DNA of 41,774 nt from Anaerolineales bacterium UBA2029 (GCA_002332795.1 DDBP01000283.1:1-41774), one strand, 5' to 3'. Positions 33,287 through 41,693 are shown, counted from the stretch's first letter. The notes: generated from the sequence alone by a model not told the origin. Translations and numbers: made by a program.

Positions 33287-33315
33287 AGCTTATGATCGCT
33301 TGACAGGCTTGTCAA
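33287..33315 (-). promoter_or_regulatory. promoter of the binding-protein operon with palindrome over the -35 box
   Basis: On the minus strand a perfect TTGACA (33310-33315), a 17-base spacer and TAAGCT (33287-33292, weak). The -35 box is one half of the exact palindrome TTGACAGGCTTGTCAA (33300-33315), which could be an operator. It differs from the LacI-type operators at 34942 and 35108. Confidence 0.45.
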
Positions 33316-33347
33316 TTCAGCGGCGCTTCTCCCCGTCGTCAGCGAGT

Positions 33348-33371
33348 GGGGGCACCCCAGGGGGTGCCCCC
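33348..33371 (-). terminator. hairpin after the mutarotase gene
   Basis: GGGGGCACCC (33348-33357) pairs with GGGTGCCCCC (33362-33371) around CAGG, 15 bases past the mutarotase stop. It is very stable but without a T-run. It may partly terminate the mutarotase transcript before the binding-protein promoter. Confidence 0.55.
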
Positions 33372-33385
33372 TGCCCGCTTACCCG

Positions 33386-34564
33386 CTAGTCTACGTCGAA
33401 CTTGAAGATGGTGGTCGTCTGATAGGTCTCGCCAGGCCGCAGGACGGTGCTGGGCCAGTCGGGCTTGTTCGGCGAGTCCGGGAAGTGCTGCGTCTCCAGC
33501 GCGCAACCATCACCCTGCCGGTAGAAGGTGCCGCTGGGGCCAATCCACGGCTGCGCCTCGTCGCTCCACTGACCGAAGTAGTTGCCGCAGTAGACCTGCA
33601 GACCAGGCTCGGTCGTCCAGATTTCCAGCGTGCGGCCCAGGGTCGGCTCATAGAGCACCGCGGCCATGATCAGGGACTTGTCGTCCAGGCTGGGCCGGTT
33701 GAGCACGAAGTTGTGGTCAAGCCCGCGCGCGTCGCCGCCCATCAGTTGCGGATAGGTCGAGCGCGTCATCGGGCCGATCACCTTGGGCGTGCGGAAGTCG
33801 AAGGGCGTGCCCTCCACGGGGGCCAGTTCGCCGGTCGGGATCAGGTGTTCGTCGGTCGGCGTGTAGCGGTCAGCATTGATCCACAGGATGTGGCCGTCAA
33901 TGCTGCCAGTGCCTTCGCCCTTCAGGTTCCAGTAGGCGTGATTGGTCAGGTTGACGATGGTGGGCTTGTCGGTGGTGGCGGTGTAGTCAATCCTCAGCTC
34001 GTTCTTGTTGGTCAGCGTATAGACAACCTTGACATCCAGGTTGCCAGGATAGCCTTCCTCCATATCGGCGCTGAGGTAGCTCAGTTGCAGCGCGACGCCA
34101 TCTTCGGCCTCGACTTCCTGAGCGCTCCACACCTGCTTGTCGAACCCCTTGATGCCGCCGTGCAGATGGTTCGGGCCGTTGTTGACAGCCAGGGTGTACT
34201 CTACACCGTCGAGGGTGAACTTGCCCGCGGCAATACGGTTGCCGTAGCGGCCAATGAGCGCGCCGAAGTAGTTGGTGTTCCTGGTCTCATAGTCCTGCAG
34301 ATTGGTGAACCCCAGCGTGACATTGGCCATGTTGCCATAGCGGTCCGGCACTTTGACCGAAGTGATGATGCCGCCGTAGGTGATGATCTTGACCTCTACG
34401 CCATTGGCGTTGGTCAGTGTGTACTCATCCACAGCGACACCATCGGCGGTGGTCCCATAGGGGGCCTTGGTGATGCTCCCCTGGGCGAGCGCCTTGCCCT
34501 GCAGCGGAGCGAGCAGGGCAAGAGCCAGTGTGAGGGACAGGACGAACAGGAACAGACGTTTCAT
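33386..34564 (-). CDS. Secreted aldose 1-epimerase (mutarotase)
   Basis: 392 residues with an N-terminal signal peptide (KRLFLFVLSLTLALALLAPLQGKALAQG), so it acts outside the cytoplasm, interconverting alpha and beta anomers of aldoses such as arabinose, galactose or xylose. Galactose mutarotase marks are LGFTNLQDYETRNTNYFGALIGRYGNRIA, the substrate His in NNGPNHLHGG, the catalytic His in LTNHAYWNL and the catalytic Glu in EPGLQVYCGNYF. ATG 34564 is chosen for GGGAGGTT 6 bases upstream. It is the first gene of the leftward arm behind a strong promoter with a LacI-type operator, so it is probably induced with the transporter. Confidence 0.93.
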   Translation of the reverse strand: MKRLFLFVLSLTLALALLAPLQGKALAQGSITKAPYGTTADGVAVDEYTLTNANGVEVKIITYGGIITSVKVPDRYGNMANVTLGFTNLQDYETRNTNYFGALIGRYGNRIAAGKFTLDGVEYTLAVNNGPNHLHGGIKGFDKQVWSAQEVEAEDGVALQLSYLSADMEEGYPGNLDVKVVYTLTNKNELRIDYTATTDKPTIVNLTNHAYWNLKGEGTGSIDGHILWINADRYTPTDEHLIPTGELAPVEGTPFDFRTPKVIGPMTRSTYPQLMGGDARGLDHNFVLNRPSLDDKSLIMAAVLYEPTLGRTLEIWTTEPGLQVYCGNYFGQWSDEAQPWIGPSGTFYRQGDGCALETQHFPDSPNKPDWPSTVLRPGETYQTTTIFKFDVD

Positions 34565-34962
34565 GGTAGAACCTCCCAAATACTAAAACGTACTTTTTGT
34601 TTCCGGCGAGATTGCCGGACAACCGACCGTTTCGTGGAGCGAGTCAGTCTTGCTCGCTGGTCCGACCGCTCCCCCCCTGTCTCTGGTTGCCCAACTGCCG
34701 TATGGTTGTTTCCTGTGTCCTAACCCGACTGCAGCACACCAGGCTCGCTGCGTGACTCTGTAGCCAGCGCGGCAGCGATGCCCTGCGATGAAGCACACTC
34801 ACGGAACGTCAAAGAGGTCTATACTGGCTCCAGAACGCTTGCGTCCTCCTGCACGCAGGCGGCCCGGCGGCAAGAAACTCACATTCCAGGTACAATGAAG
34901 CGCCAGGCCAGGTCAACTGCCTTCGAGGAGATGACACGATCTGTTAGCGCAAACACACTCTC
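34565..34962 (-). other. long untranslated leader of the mutarotase transcript
   Basis: About 390 bases separate the predicted transcription start (near 34957) from the mutarotase ATG. No convincing gene is seen on either strand. Small inverted repeats are present: CCGGC (34603-34607) / GCCGG (34614-34618), and AGCGAG / CTCGCT near 34638-34657. A TACAAT at 34891-34896 on the plus strand lacks a good -35. The leader could hold a regulatory RNA, but I recognise none. Confidence 0.4.
34942..34955. promoter_or_regulatory. LacI-type operator, leftward arm
   Basis: TGTTAGCGCAAACA is a 14-base palindrome with one mismatched pair and the central C-G typical of LacI-family operators. It lies at about +1 to +14 of the leftward promoter, a blocking position. 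It is nearly identical to the site at 35108-35121. Confidence 0.7.
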
Positions 34963-34992
34963 AGTATATAACACACTTTGTAGTAGAGTCAA
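34963..34992 (-). promoter_or_regulatory. strong leftward promoter of mutarotase
   Basis: On the minus strand TTGACT (34987-34992), an 18-base spacer and TATACT (34963-34968); an overlapping TATATA gives a 16-base spacer. Both boxes are 5 of 6 to consensus. Confidence 0.7.
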
Positions 34993-35078
34993 GTAGGCTG
35001 GGGGGAGATTCGGAATGGACGCGCGATCGTCCCTTATCACGTGTTCTCAGCGAAGCTGGTATCCGTTGCGCCGTCTGC

Positions 35079-35108
35079 TTGACCTGCCCCTTTGTCCCAT
35101 GCTATGAT
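35079..35108 (+). promoter_or_regulatory. rightward promoter of the LacI-kinase operon
   Basis: TTGACC (35079-35084), an 18-base spacer and TATGAT (35103-35108), each 5 of 6 to consensus. The -10 box touches the operator at 35108-35121. Confidence 0.7.
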
Positions 35109-35121
35109 GTTAGCGCTAGCA
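35108..35121. promoter_or_regulatory. LacI-type operator, rightward arm
   Basis: TGTTAGCGCTAGCA, a 14-base palindrome with one mismatched pair, overlaps the end of the -10 box and the transcription start. It shares TGTTAGCGC with the operator 166 bases away, so a looped repression complex or simple autoregulation by the downstream LacI protein is likely. Confidence 0.72.
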
Positions 35122-35149
35122 ATTGACAACGCCAGGCGGTAGAAAGCTG

Positions 35150-36172
35150 ATGGCCGAACCCGATTCTCGACGTGTCACCCTGGAAGACGTTGCCCGCGTG
35201 GCTGGCGTGTCGTCGCAGACGGTGTCACGGGTAGTCAACGATCATCCTTACGTCTCCGACGATACCCGCCGCCGCGTGCAGGACGCCATCCGCAAACTGG
35301 GCTACCGCCCCAACCGCGCCGCGCGCAGCCTGGCCACCCAACGATCGTGCATGTTGGGGATCGTCACCTACGGCATTGATCACTACGGCCCGGCGCAGAT
35401 GGTCACCAACGTCGAGCAGACGGCCAAGGCGCGCGGCTACGGCGTCACGCTCTCCACCATTCAGACGCTCACCCCTGCCGAAGTCCGCGCGGCCATTGAC
35501 GCGCTGGGCGGCAGCGTGGTAGACGGCCTGGTGCTGATCACGCCCGTCGTCGGCCTGCGCACCGCGGACGTGATGGCGCTGTGCGGCGATATCCCCTTCG
35601 TACAGATTGATACCAACCTGGGGGCCAAACTGCCTTCGGTGGTCATTGATCAGCACTACGGCAGCCGCCTGGCGACCCAACACCTGCTCGATCTGGGACA
35701 CCGCCGCCTGTGCGAAATCTCCGGCCCGCTCTACTGGCACGGAGCGCTGGCCCGTCATCGTAGCTGGATCGAGACGCTGGACGCGGCGGGCCTGGAACCT
35801 GGCCCGCACGTGGAAGGTGACTGGACGGCGGCGAGCGGGTATCGTGCTGCCCGCCAATTGCTGGCGCAGGGGGCGTCCTTCACCGCGCTGGTGGTGGGCA
35901 ACGATCAGATGGCGCTGGGGGCGATTCGCGCCCTGCGCGAACACGGGCTATACGTGCCGCAGGACGTGTCGGTCGTCGGCTTCGACGATATCCCGGAAGC
36001 GGCGTTCTTCGAGCCGCCGCTGACCACCGTCCGGCAGAATTTCGCGGCGCTGGGCGAACAGAGCGTCGAATACCTGGTGGCGCTCATTGACAACCGCAAC
36101 ACGCCCATTCATCAGCGCGTGCTCTATCCCCAACTGGTGGTTCGGCAGAGCACCTGCCCACCACGCGAATAG
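35150..36172 (+). CDS. LacI family transcriptional repressor
   Basis: 340 residues. The N-terminal helix-turn-helix is VTLEDVARVAGVSSQTVSRVVN (9-30), with the hinge GYRPNRAARSLAT. A sugar-binding core of Peripla_BP_3 type follows (VDGLVLITPVVGL, VVIDQHYGSRLATQHLLDLGHRRLCEISGP, VVGNDQMALGAIRALREHGLYVPQDVSVVGFDDIPEA). It probably binds the two TGTTAGCGC operators and is released by a pentose or a phosphate derivative. ATG 35150 is preferred over the in-frame TTG at 35123, which would sit only about 8 bases after the transcription start. It is the first gene of the rightward arm, so it probably regulates its own operon. Confidence 0.93.
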   Translation: MAEPDSRRVTLEDVARVAGVSSQTVSRVVNDHPYVSDDTRRRVQDAIRKLGYRPNRAARSLATQRSCMLGIVTYGIDHYGPAQMVTNVEQTAKARGYGVTLSTIQTLTPAEVRAAIDALGGSVVDGLVLITPVVGLRTADVMALCGDIPFVQIDTNLGAKLPSVVIDQHYGSRLATQHLLDLGHRRLCEISGPLYWHGALARHRSWIETLDAAGLEPGPHVEGDWTAASGYRAARQLLAQGASFTALVVGNDQMALGAIRALREHGLYVPQDVSVVGFDDIPEAAFFEPPLTTVRQNFAALGEQSVEYLVALIDNRNTPIHQRVLYPQLVVRQSTCPPRE

Positions 36173-36219
36173 CTCAGGAGATGTGCTGCACCCTACGACC
36201 CGCAGGAAGGTAGATTTTT

Positions 36220-37731
36220 ATGAGTTTGTTAGGCATTGACGTAGGGACTACTGGCTGTAAAGTGCTTGTCCTTTCCACCGATGGCCGGGTGATCGCCACC
36301 GCGCACCGCGAGTACAATGTGCTGCGCCCGCAGCCCGACTGGGCCGAACTGGATAGCGCCGCCGTCTGGGGGCTGATCCAGGAGGCGCTCCGCGAAGTCA
36401 TCCCCCATACTGCTCACGACCCCATCGTGGCGCTGAGCGTTACCTCAATGGGCGAGGCCATGACGCCTGTCTCGGCGGATCGCCAGATTCTGGGCCACTG
36501 CCTGCTGGGCTTCGACACGCGCGGCGCGGAGACCCTGGCCCGCCTGGCCGCGCTCGACCCGATCGCCTTCTTCAATCACAGCGGCAACTTCCCCAGCGGC
36601 GTTTACGGCGGCCCCAAGCTGATCTGGCTGCGCGACAATCGCCCGGACCTGTTCGAACGCGCTTACAAATTCCTCTTCTGGGCCGACCTGGTGGGCTTTC
36701 TGCTCGGCGGCGAGCCGGTCACCGACTACGCCCTGGCGAACCGCTCGCTATTCCTGGACGTGCGCGCGGAGACCTGGTCGGCGCAGACGCTGGAGTATGT
36801 GGGAATGCCCACCGACAAATTGCCCGCTCTGGCCCCGGCGGGCACAGCCATCGGAAGCGTGTCGCGGGAAGCGGCGCAGGCGACAGGCCTGCCCGCGGGC
36901 GCGACGATTGTAGTGGGCACGCACGATCAGTGCGCCACCGCCCTGGGCGCGGGCGTCGTGCGCCCCGGCATGGGAGCCTACGGCCTGGGCACTTATGTCT
37001 GCCTGACCCCCACCTACGACCACATGCCCCCCGCCGAGCAGATGATCGCCGCCGGCCTGTCCGTCGAGCATCACGCTGTGCGCGGGCTGTACGTCAGCTT
37101 CTACTACAACCTGACCGGCGGCGCGCTGCTGAAGTGGTTCCGCGACACATTCGCGGCGCTGGAGCACGCGCAGGCGCGCGCTCGCGGCGAGGATGTTTAC
37201 GATCACCTGCTGGCCGAGATGCCCGCCGAACCTACCGATCTGCTGGTGCTGCCGCAGTTCGCCCCCACTGGCCCGCCGCGCTTCGAGGAGCATCCCTTCG
37301 GGGTGATCGCCGGGTTGTCGCTGGCGACGACGCGCGGGGAATTCCTCAAAGGGTTGCTGGAAGGCGTCACCTACTATTTCCGCGAAGGGCTGGATCACCT
37401 GGCCGCGGCGGGGATCACCCTGGACGAATACCGCGCCACGGGCGGCGGCGCGCGTTCCGACGCCTGGCTGCAGATCACCGCGGACATCCTGGGCAAACCG
37501 CTGGCCCGCCCGCGCATCACCGAAGCGGGGGCGCTGGGAGCGGCGATCCTGGCCGGGCTGGGCGCGGGCGTATTTGCCAGCGTCGGCGAGGCGCTGGACG
37601 CGCTGGTGCAGGTGGAGCGTGTCTACACGCCCGACGCCGCGCGTCATCGGTTCTACGAGGAGAAGTTCAACCGCTATCGTCAGCTCTACCCGTGCAGTCA
37701 GTCGCTGCGCGGTGTTGCGCCCGCGCTCTGA
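36220..37731 (+). CDS. FGGY-family sugar kinase (xylulokinase-like)
   Basis: 503 residues, cytosolic. The N-terminal ATPase lobe starts LLGIDVGTTGCKVLVLSTDGRVI. The catalytic base is Asp236 in VGTHDQCATALGAG, and the C-terminal FGGY lobe has GLSLATTRGEFLKGLLEGVTYYFREGL and YRATGGGARSDAWLQITADILGKP. The family phosphorylates pentuloses, polyols or related sugars with ATP. Next to AraB it may act on D-xylulose, on a second sugar, or on the product of the URO-D-like enzymes. AGGAAGG at 36204-36210 supports the start. The C-terminal SQSLRGVAPAL is outside the conserved fold. Confidence 0.9.
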   Translation: MSLLGIDVGTTGCKVLVLSTDGRVIATAHREYNVLRPQPDWAELDSAAVWGLIQEALREVIPHTAHDPIVALSVTSMGEAMTPVSADRQILGHCLLGFDTRGAETLARLAALDPIAFFNHSGNFPSGVYGGPKLIWLRDNRPDLFERAYKFLFWADLVGFLLGGEPVTDYALANRSLFLDVRAETWSAQTLEYVGMPTDKLPALAPAGTAIGSVSREAAQATGLPAGATIVVGTHDQCATALGAGVVRPGMGAYGLGTYVCLTPTYDHMPPAEQMIAAGLSVEHHAVRGLYVSFYYNLTGGALLKWFRDTFAALEHAQARARGEDVYDHLLAEMPAEPTDLLVLPQFAPTGPPRFEEHPFGVIAGLSLATTRGEFLKGLLEGVTYYFREGLDHLAAAGITLDEYRATGGGARSDAWLQITADILGKPLARPRITEAGALGAAILAGLGAGVFASVGEALDALVQVERVYTPDAARHRFYEEKFNRYRQLYPCSQSLRGVAPAL

Positions 37732-37809
37732 GCCAGGGCGCGCTGTTTGCAAAGGGAGACAGGCTCGTTTGCGGCGAGCGCTACACAGGATTAAGGAGTG
37801 AGACCACTT

Positions 37810-39477
37810 ATGGCCGACGACAAATACACAATTGGCGTGGACTTTGGCACGGAGTCCGGGCGCGCGGTGGTGGTGCGCGTCCGCGACGGGGCGGAGCTGG
37901 GCAGCGCCGTCTACAACTACCCCGACGGCGTGATTGACGAGCGCCTGCCCAGCACCGGCGAACGCCTGCCGCCGGAGTGGGCGCTGCAGAATCCGGACGA
38001 CTATATCGGCGTCTTCAAGAACGCGGTACCGGCAGCGCTCAAGGCCAGCGGCGTTGATCCGGCGGACGTGATCGGCATCGGCATAGACTTCACCGCCTGC
38101 ACCATGCTGCCCACCCTGGCCGATGGCACCCCGCTGTGCCGCCTGCCGGAGTGGCGCGGCAACCCGCACGCCTGGGTCAAGCTGTGGAAGCATCACGCGG
38201 CACAGCCCGAAGCCGATCAGATCAACGAGACGGCGCGGCGCATGAATCAGCCCTGGCTGGCCCGCTACGGCGGCAAGATTTCGTCGGAATGGTTCTTCAG
38301 CAAGGTGCTGCAGATTCTCAACGAAGCACCCGAAGTCTATCACGCCGCCGACCGCCTGATCGAGGCGGCAGACTGGGTGGTGTGGCAACTGTGCGGCGTG
38401 GAGACGCGCAACACCTGCACCGCTGGTTACAAGGCCATCTACCAGGACGGCAAGTTCCCGGACAAAGAATACCTGGCCGCGCTGCATCCCGACCTGGCCG
38501 ACGTGGTCGAGACCAAGATGAAGAAGGAACTCTCGCCGTTGGGCGGGCGTGCGGGTGGCCTGACCGAGGAAGCGGCGGCCTGGATGGGCCTCAAGCCAGG
38601 GATTGCGGTGGCCGTGGCCAATGTGGACGCGCACGTCACCGTGCCCGCGGCGCGGGTCACCGAGCCGGGGATCATGGTGATGATCATGGGCACCAGCATC
38701 TGCCATATGGTGCTCGGCGATAGCCTGCACGAAGTGCCCGGCATGTGCGGCGTGGTGGATGGCGGCATCATCCCCGGCCTGTACGGTTATGAGGCCGGGC
38801 AAAGCGGCGTGGGCGACATCTTCGCCTGGTTCGTGGACAACGCCGTCCCGCCCGAATATCACGAGGCCGCCAAAGCCAGGGGCATGGACCTGCACGCCTA
38901 CCTGGAAGCCGAATCCGCCAAACAGAAGCCTGGCGAGCACGGACTGCTGGCGCTGGACTGGTGGAATGGCAACCGCTCGGTGCTGGTGGACGTAGACCTG
39001 GGCGGGTTGCTGCTCGGCGCGACGCTGGGCACGCGCGCTCCTGACATCTATCGCGCCCTGATCGAGGCGACAGCGTTCGGCACGCGGCTGATCATCGAGA
39101 CTTTTGAAAAGCACGGCGTGCCCGTCAAGGAGATCGTGGCCGCCGGTGGTCTGCCGGAGAAGAACAAGCTGCTGATGCAAATCTACTCCGACGTGACCGG
39201 GCGCGAATTCCGCATCATTGGCAGTGCGCAGGGGCCGGCGCTGGGCAGCGCCATGCACGCGGCAGTGGCGGCGGGGGCCTATCCCAATATCCAGGAAGCG
39301 GCCAAGGCCATGGGCAAGCTGAAGGATGAGGTCTTCCGTCCCATCCCTGAACATCAGGCGGTCTATGACAAGATATACGCCGAGTACGTCATCCTGCACG
39401 ACTACTTCGGGCGCGGCCAGAACGATGTGATGAAGCGCCTGCGCAAGATTCGCAACCAGGCAAGGGGATTGGAATAA
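37810..39477 (+). CDS. araB: Ribulokinase (AraB)
   Basis: 555 residues, the usual ribulokinase length. It phosphorylates L-ribulose to L-ribulose 5-phosphate. Motifs are TIGVDFGTESGRAVVVRV at the start, GIGIDFTACTMLPT (the substrate-binding loop of ribulokinases), CTAGYKAIYQ, catalytic Asp273 in ANVDAHVTVPAA, and GTSICHMVLG. The C-terminal lobe has GATLGTRAPDIYRALIEATAFGTRLIIE and VAAGGLPEKNKLLMQIYSDVTGREF. ATG 37810 is used; the in-frame GTG at 37798 overlaps the AAGGAG ribosome site (37793-37798). Its TAA overlaps the next ATG by one base, so araB and araD are coupled. Confidence 0.94.
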   Translation: MADDKYTIGVDFGTESGRAVVVRVRDGAELGSAVYNYPDGVIDERLPSTGERLPPEWALQNPDDYIGVFKNAVPAALKASGVDPADVIGIGIDFTACTMLPTLADGTPLCRLPEWRGNPHAWVKLWKHHAAQPEADQINETARRMNQPWLARYGGKISSEWFFSKVLQILNEAPEVYHAADRLIEAADWVVWQLCGVETRNTCTAGYKAIYQDGKFPDKEYLAALHPDLADVVETKMKKELSPLGGRAGGLTEEAAAWMGLKPGIAVAVANVDAHVTVPAARVTEPGIMVMIMGTSICHMVLGDSLHEVPGMCGVVDGGIIPGLYGYEAGQSGVGDIFAWFVDNAVPPEYHEAAKARGMDLHAYLEAESAKQKPGEHGLLALDWWNGNRSVLVDVDLGGLLLGATLGTRAPDIYRALIEATAFGTRLIIETFEKHGVPVKEIVAAGGLPEKNKLLMQIYSDVTGREFRIIGSAQGPALGSAMHAAVAAGAYPNIQEAAKAMGKLKDEVFRPIPEHQAVYDKIYAEYVILHDYFGRGQNDVMKRLRKIRNQARGLE

Positions 39478-40133
39478 TGCTCGAACAACTGCGCAAAATC
39501 GTCGCCGACCTGCACGCCGAACTACCGCGCAACGGGCTGGTCACCTGGACGAGCGGCAACATCAGCGCCCGCGATCCGCAGACCGGCTACGTGGTGATCA
39601 AGCCCAGCGGCGTCATGTTCGAAGACCTGGGACCGCATAACATGGTGGTGGTAGATAGCGAAGGGCGCGTGGTGGAGGGCGATCACAAACCGTCGTCGGA
39701 TACGGCCACGCACTGCTACATCTACCGCGCCATGCCCGAAGTGGGCGGCATCGTGCACACGCACAGCCCCTACGCTACGGCCTGGGCCGCTCTGGGGCGC
39801 GATATCCCCTGCGTGTTGACGGCCATGGCCGACGAGTTCGGCGGGGTGATTCCCTGCGGTGGCTTCGCGCTGATCGGAGGTGAGGAGATCGGGCGCGAGG
39901 TGGTGCGCGTGCTGCGCGAGGGGCCGAACCCGCGCTCGCCCGCGGTGATCATGCAGAATCACGGGGTGTTCACCGTCGGCCCTACGCCCAAAGCGGCGGT
40001 CAAGGCGGCGGTGATGTGCGAGGATGTGGCCCGCACGGTGTTCCTGGCGCATCTGCTGGGCACGCCGATCCCGATCGCGCCGGAGGACATCGCCAGGCTG
40101 CACGAGCGCTACACGACTGTTTACGGACAGTAG
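39477..40133 (+). CDS. araD: L-ribulose-5-phosphate 4-epimerase / class II aldolase (AraD-like)
   Basis: 218 residues. Zinc ligands are H94 and H96 (VHTHSPYATAWA) and H162 (MQNHGVF). TSGNISARDPQTG and IKPSGVMFEDLGP bind phosphate, and Asp75 in KPSSDTATH matches the AraD acid/base. It would convert L-ribulose 5-phosphate to D-xylulose 5-phosphate, the last step before the pentose phosphate pathway. The position after araB (TAATG overlap) favours AraD over fuculose-1-phosphate aldolase, which shares the fold. Its stop codon lies inside a direct repeat. Confidence 0.9.
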   Translation: MLEQLRKIVADLHAELPRNGLVTWTSGNISARDPQTGYVVIKPSGVMFEDLGPHNMVVVDSEGRVVEGDHKPSSDTATHCYIYRAMPEVGGIVHTHSPYATAWAALGRDIPCVLTAMADEFGGVIPCGGFALIGGEEIGREVVRVLREGPNPRSPAVIMQNHGVFTVGPTPKAAVKAAVMCEDVARTVFLAHLLGTPIPIAPEDIARLHERYTTVYGQ

Positions 40134-40197
40134 GAGCGCAACGCATTTATCCGTAGGGGCGTAGGCGATACGCCCCTACGGCGTAGCAGCGCAACGC
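40130..40197. repeat. hairpin flanked by direct repeats between araD and the isomerase
   Basis: A perfect 13-base-pair stem, CCGTAGGGGCGTA (40151-40163) with TACGCCCCTACGG (40169-40181), and loop GGCGA. It is flanked by 15-base direct repeats GTAGGAGCGCAACGC (40130-40144) and GTAGCAGCGCAACGC (40183-40197), one mismatch. The first copy contains the araD stop codon. The form suggests a mobile palindromic repeat. Confidence 0.8.
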
Positions 40198-40250
40198 TTC
40201 TACGAGACAAGATTCTGGCAGTTCGAGTGCATTCATAGAGAGGGGCTACC

Positions 40251-41669
40251 ATGAAAAAGGAAGTGACCTTAGGTCTGATTGTCGGCAACCGGGGCTTCTT
40301 CCCCAGCCATCTGTGCGAGTCTGGGCGCGAGGTGGTGCTGAAGGTGCTCGCCGAAGAGGGCATCAAAGTCATCGCGCTCAGCCCGCAGGATACCGAGTAC
40401 GGCAGCGTCGAAAGCCTGGCCGACGCGCACAAGTGCGCCGAGCTATTCCGTGCGCACCGCGACGAGATTGACGGCGTGCTGGTGACGCTGCCCAACTTTG
40501 GCGACGAACGCGGCGTGGCCAATACGCTGCGCTTCGCCGGTCTCAACGTACCGGTGCTCGTCCATGCCTTCCCGGACGACCCGACCAAGATGAACCTGGA
40601 ATGGCGGCGCGACAGCTTCTGCGGCAAGATGTCGGTGTGCAACAACCTGCGCCAGTACGGGATTCCCTTCACCCTGACGGCGCTGCACACTGTTGATCCG
40701 GAATCGGAGAGCTTCCGCCGCGATGTGCGCAAGTTCGCCGCCATCTGCCGTGTGGTGCGCGGGATGCGCCGCGCCCGCTTCGGGATGCTCGGCGCGCGAC
40801 CGGTGGCCTTCAACACCGTGCGCTTCAGCGAGAAGCTCTTCGAGCACGCCGGTATCACCGTGGAGACGCTCGACCTGTCGGAAGCCTTCGGGCGCATCGG
40901 GCGGCTGGCCGATAACGATCCCCGCGTGACGGCCAAGATCGAGGCGATCAAAGCCTATGCCAGCGTCGCCAAGGTTCCGCCCGCGGCTCTAACCAAGATT
41001 GCCAAGCTGGGCGTGGTGATGGACGAGTGGGTCGCCGCCAACGAGTACGACGCCACTGCTATTCAGTGCTGGACGAGCATGCAGGAATTCTTCGGCGTGG
41101 TGCCGTGCACGCTGATGAGTATGCTCAGCGACAAGCTCATGCCCTCCGCCTGCGAGACGGATATCGCCGGCACGGCGGCCATGTACGCCATGGCCCTGGC
41201 TTCCGGCAAGCCCAGCGCCCTGGTGGACTGGAACAACAACTACGGCGACGATCCGGACAAGGGCGTCGTCTTCCACTGCTCCAATTTCCCCAAGAGCGTG
41301 CTGGCCGAGGACATCCCGGTCATTGACTACCAGGACATCATCGCGGGGACGGTGGGCAAGGACAACACCTGGGGCACGCTGCAGGGCCGGGTCAAAGCGG
41401 CGCCGTTCACCTATCTGCGTGTCAGCACCGACGACCTGCAGGGCAAGATCGTCGCCTACGTCGGCGAGGGCGAATTCACCGACGACCCGATCAACACCTT
41501 CGGCGGCTACGGCGTGGTGCGCGTGCCGGGCTTCCAGAAGCTGCTGGCCTACATCTGCGAGAACGGCTACGAGCACCATGTGGCGATCAATCAGTCGCTG
41601 GTGGCCGATGCCGTCTACGAAGCGTTGACCAAGTACCTGGGCTGGCAGGTGTATTATCACAAGGGCTAG
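40251..41669 (+). CDS. L-arabinose/L-fucose isomerase family protein
   Basis: 472 residues. It probably converts L-arabinose to L-ribulose, supplying AraB. The central and C-terminal region matches the FucI/AraA fold: ACETDIAGTAAMYAMALASGKPSALVDWNNNY has likely metal ligands Glu302 and Asp326, followed by His342 in VFHCSNFP and the HH pair in YEHHVAINQS. The layout is closer to the fucose-isomerase branch than to classical E. coli AraA, and several motifs of the latter are absent. Genome context (araB, araD) argues for a pentose substrate. The start is ATG 40251, 53 bases after the palindromic repeat. It ends at a bidirectional terminator. Confidence 0.85.
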   Translation: MKKEVTLGLIVGNRGFFPSHLCESGREVVLKVLAEEGIKVIALSPQDTEYGSVESLADAHKCAELFRAHRDEIDGVLVTLPNFGDERGVANTLRFAGLNVPVLVHAFPDDPTKMNLEWRRDSFCGKMSVCNNLRQYGIPFTLTALHTVDPESESFRRDVRKFAAICRVVRGMRRARFGMLGARPVAFNTVRFSEKLFEHAGITVETLDLSEAFGRIGRLADNDPRVTAKIEAIKAYASVAKVPPAALTKIAKLGVVMDEWVAANEYDATAIQCWTSMQEFFGVVPCTLMSMLSDKLMPSACETDIAGTAAMYAMALASGKPSALVDWNNNYGDDPDKGVVFHCSNFPKSVLAEDIPVIDYQDIIAGTVGKDNTWGTLQGRVKAAPFTYLRVSTDDLQGKIVAYVGEGEFTDDPINTFGGYGVVRVPGFQKLLAYICENGYEHHVAINQSLVADAVYEALTKYLGWQVYYHKG

Positions 41670-41693
41670 AGGTTCTTCTGCATGCCCAAAAAC

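Noticed and set aside
31130..33295. A 721-codon plus-strand frame across the ABC transporter genes.
   Set aside because: The opposite strand carries clear binding-protein and ATPase genes with ribosome sites and motifs. The plus-strand product is low-complexity.
34778..34996. A 72-codon plus-strand frame in the lacI-mutarotase gap.
   Set aside because: It runs through the leftward promoter and operator, and has no ribosome site or recognisable sequence.
36748..39399. An 883-codon minus-strand frame over the kinases.
   Set aside because: It is antisense to FGGY kinase and araB, with His/Gln-rich composition and no start signals.
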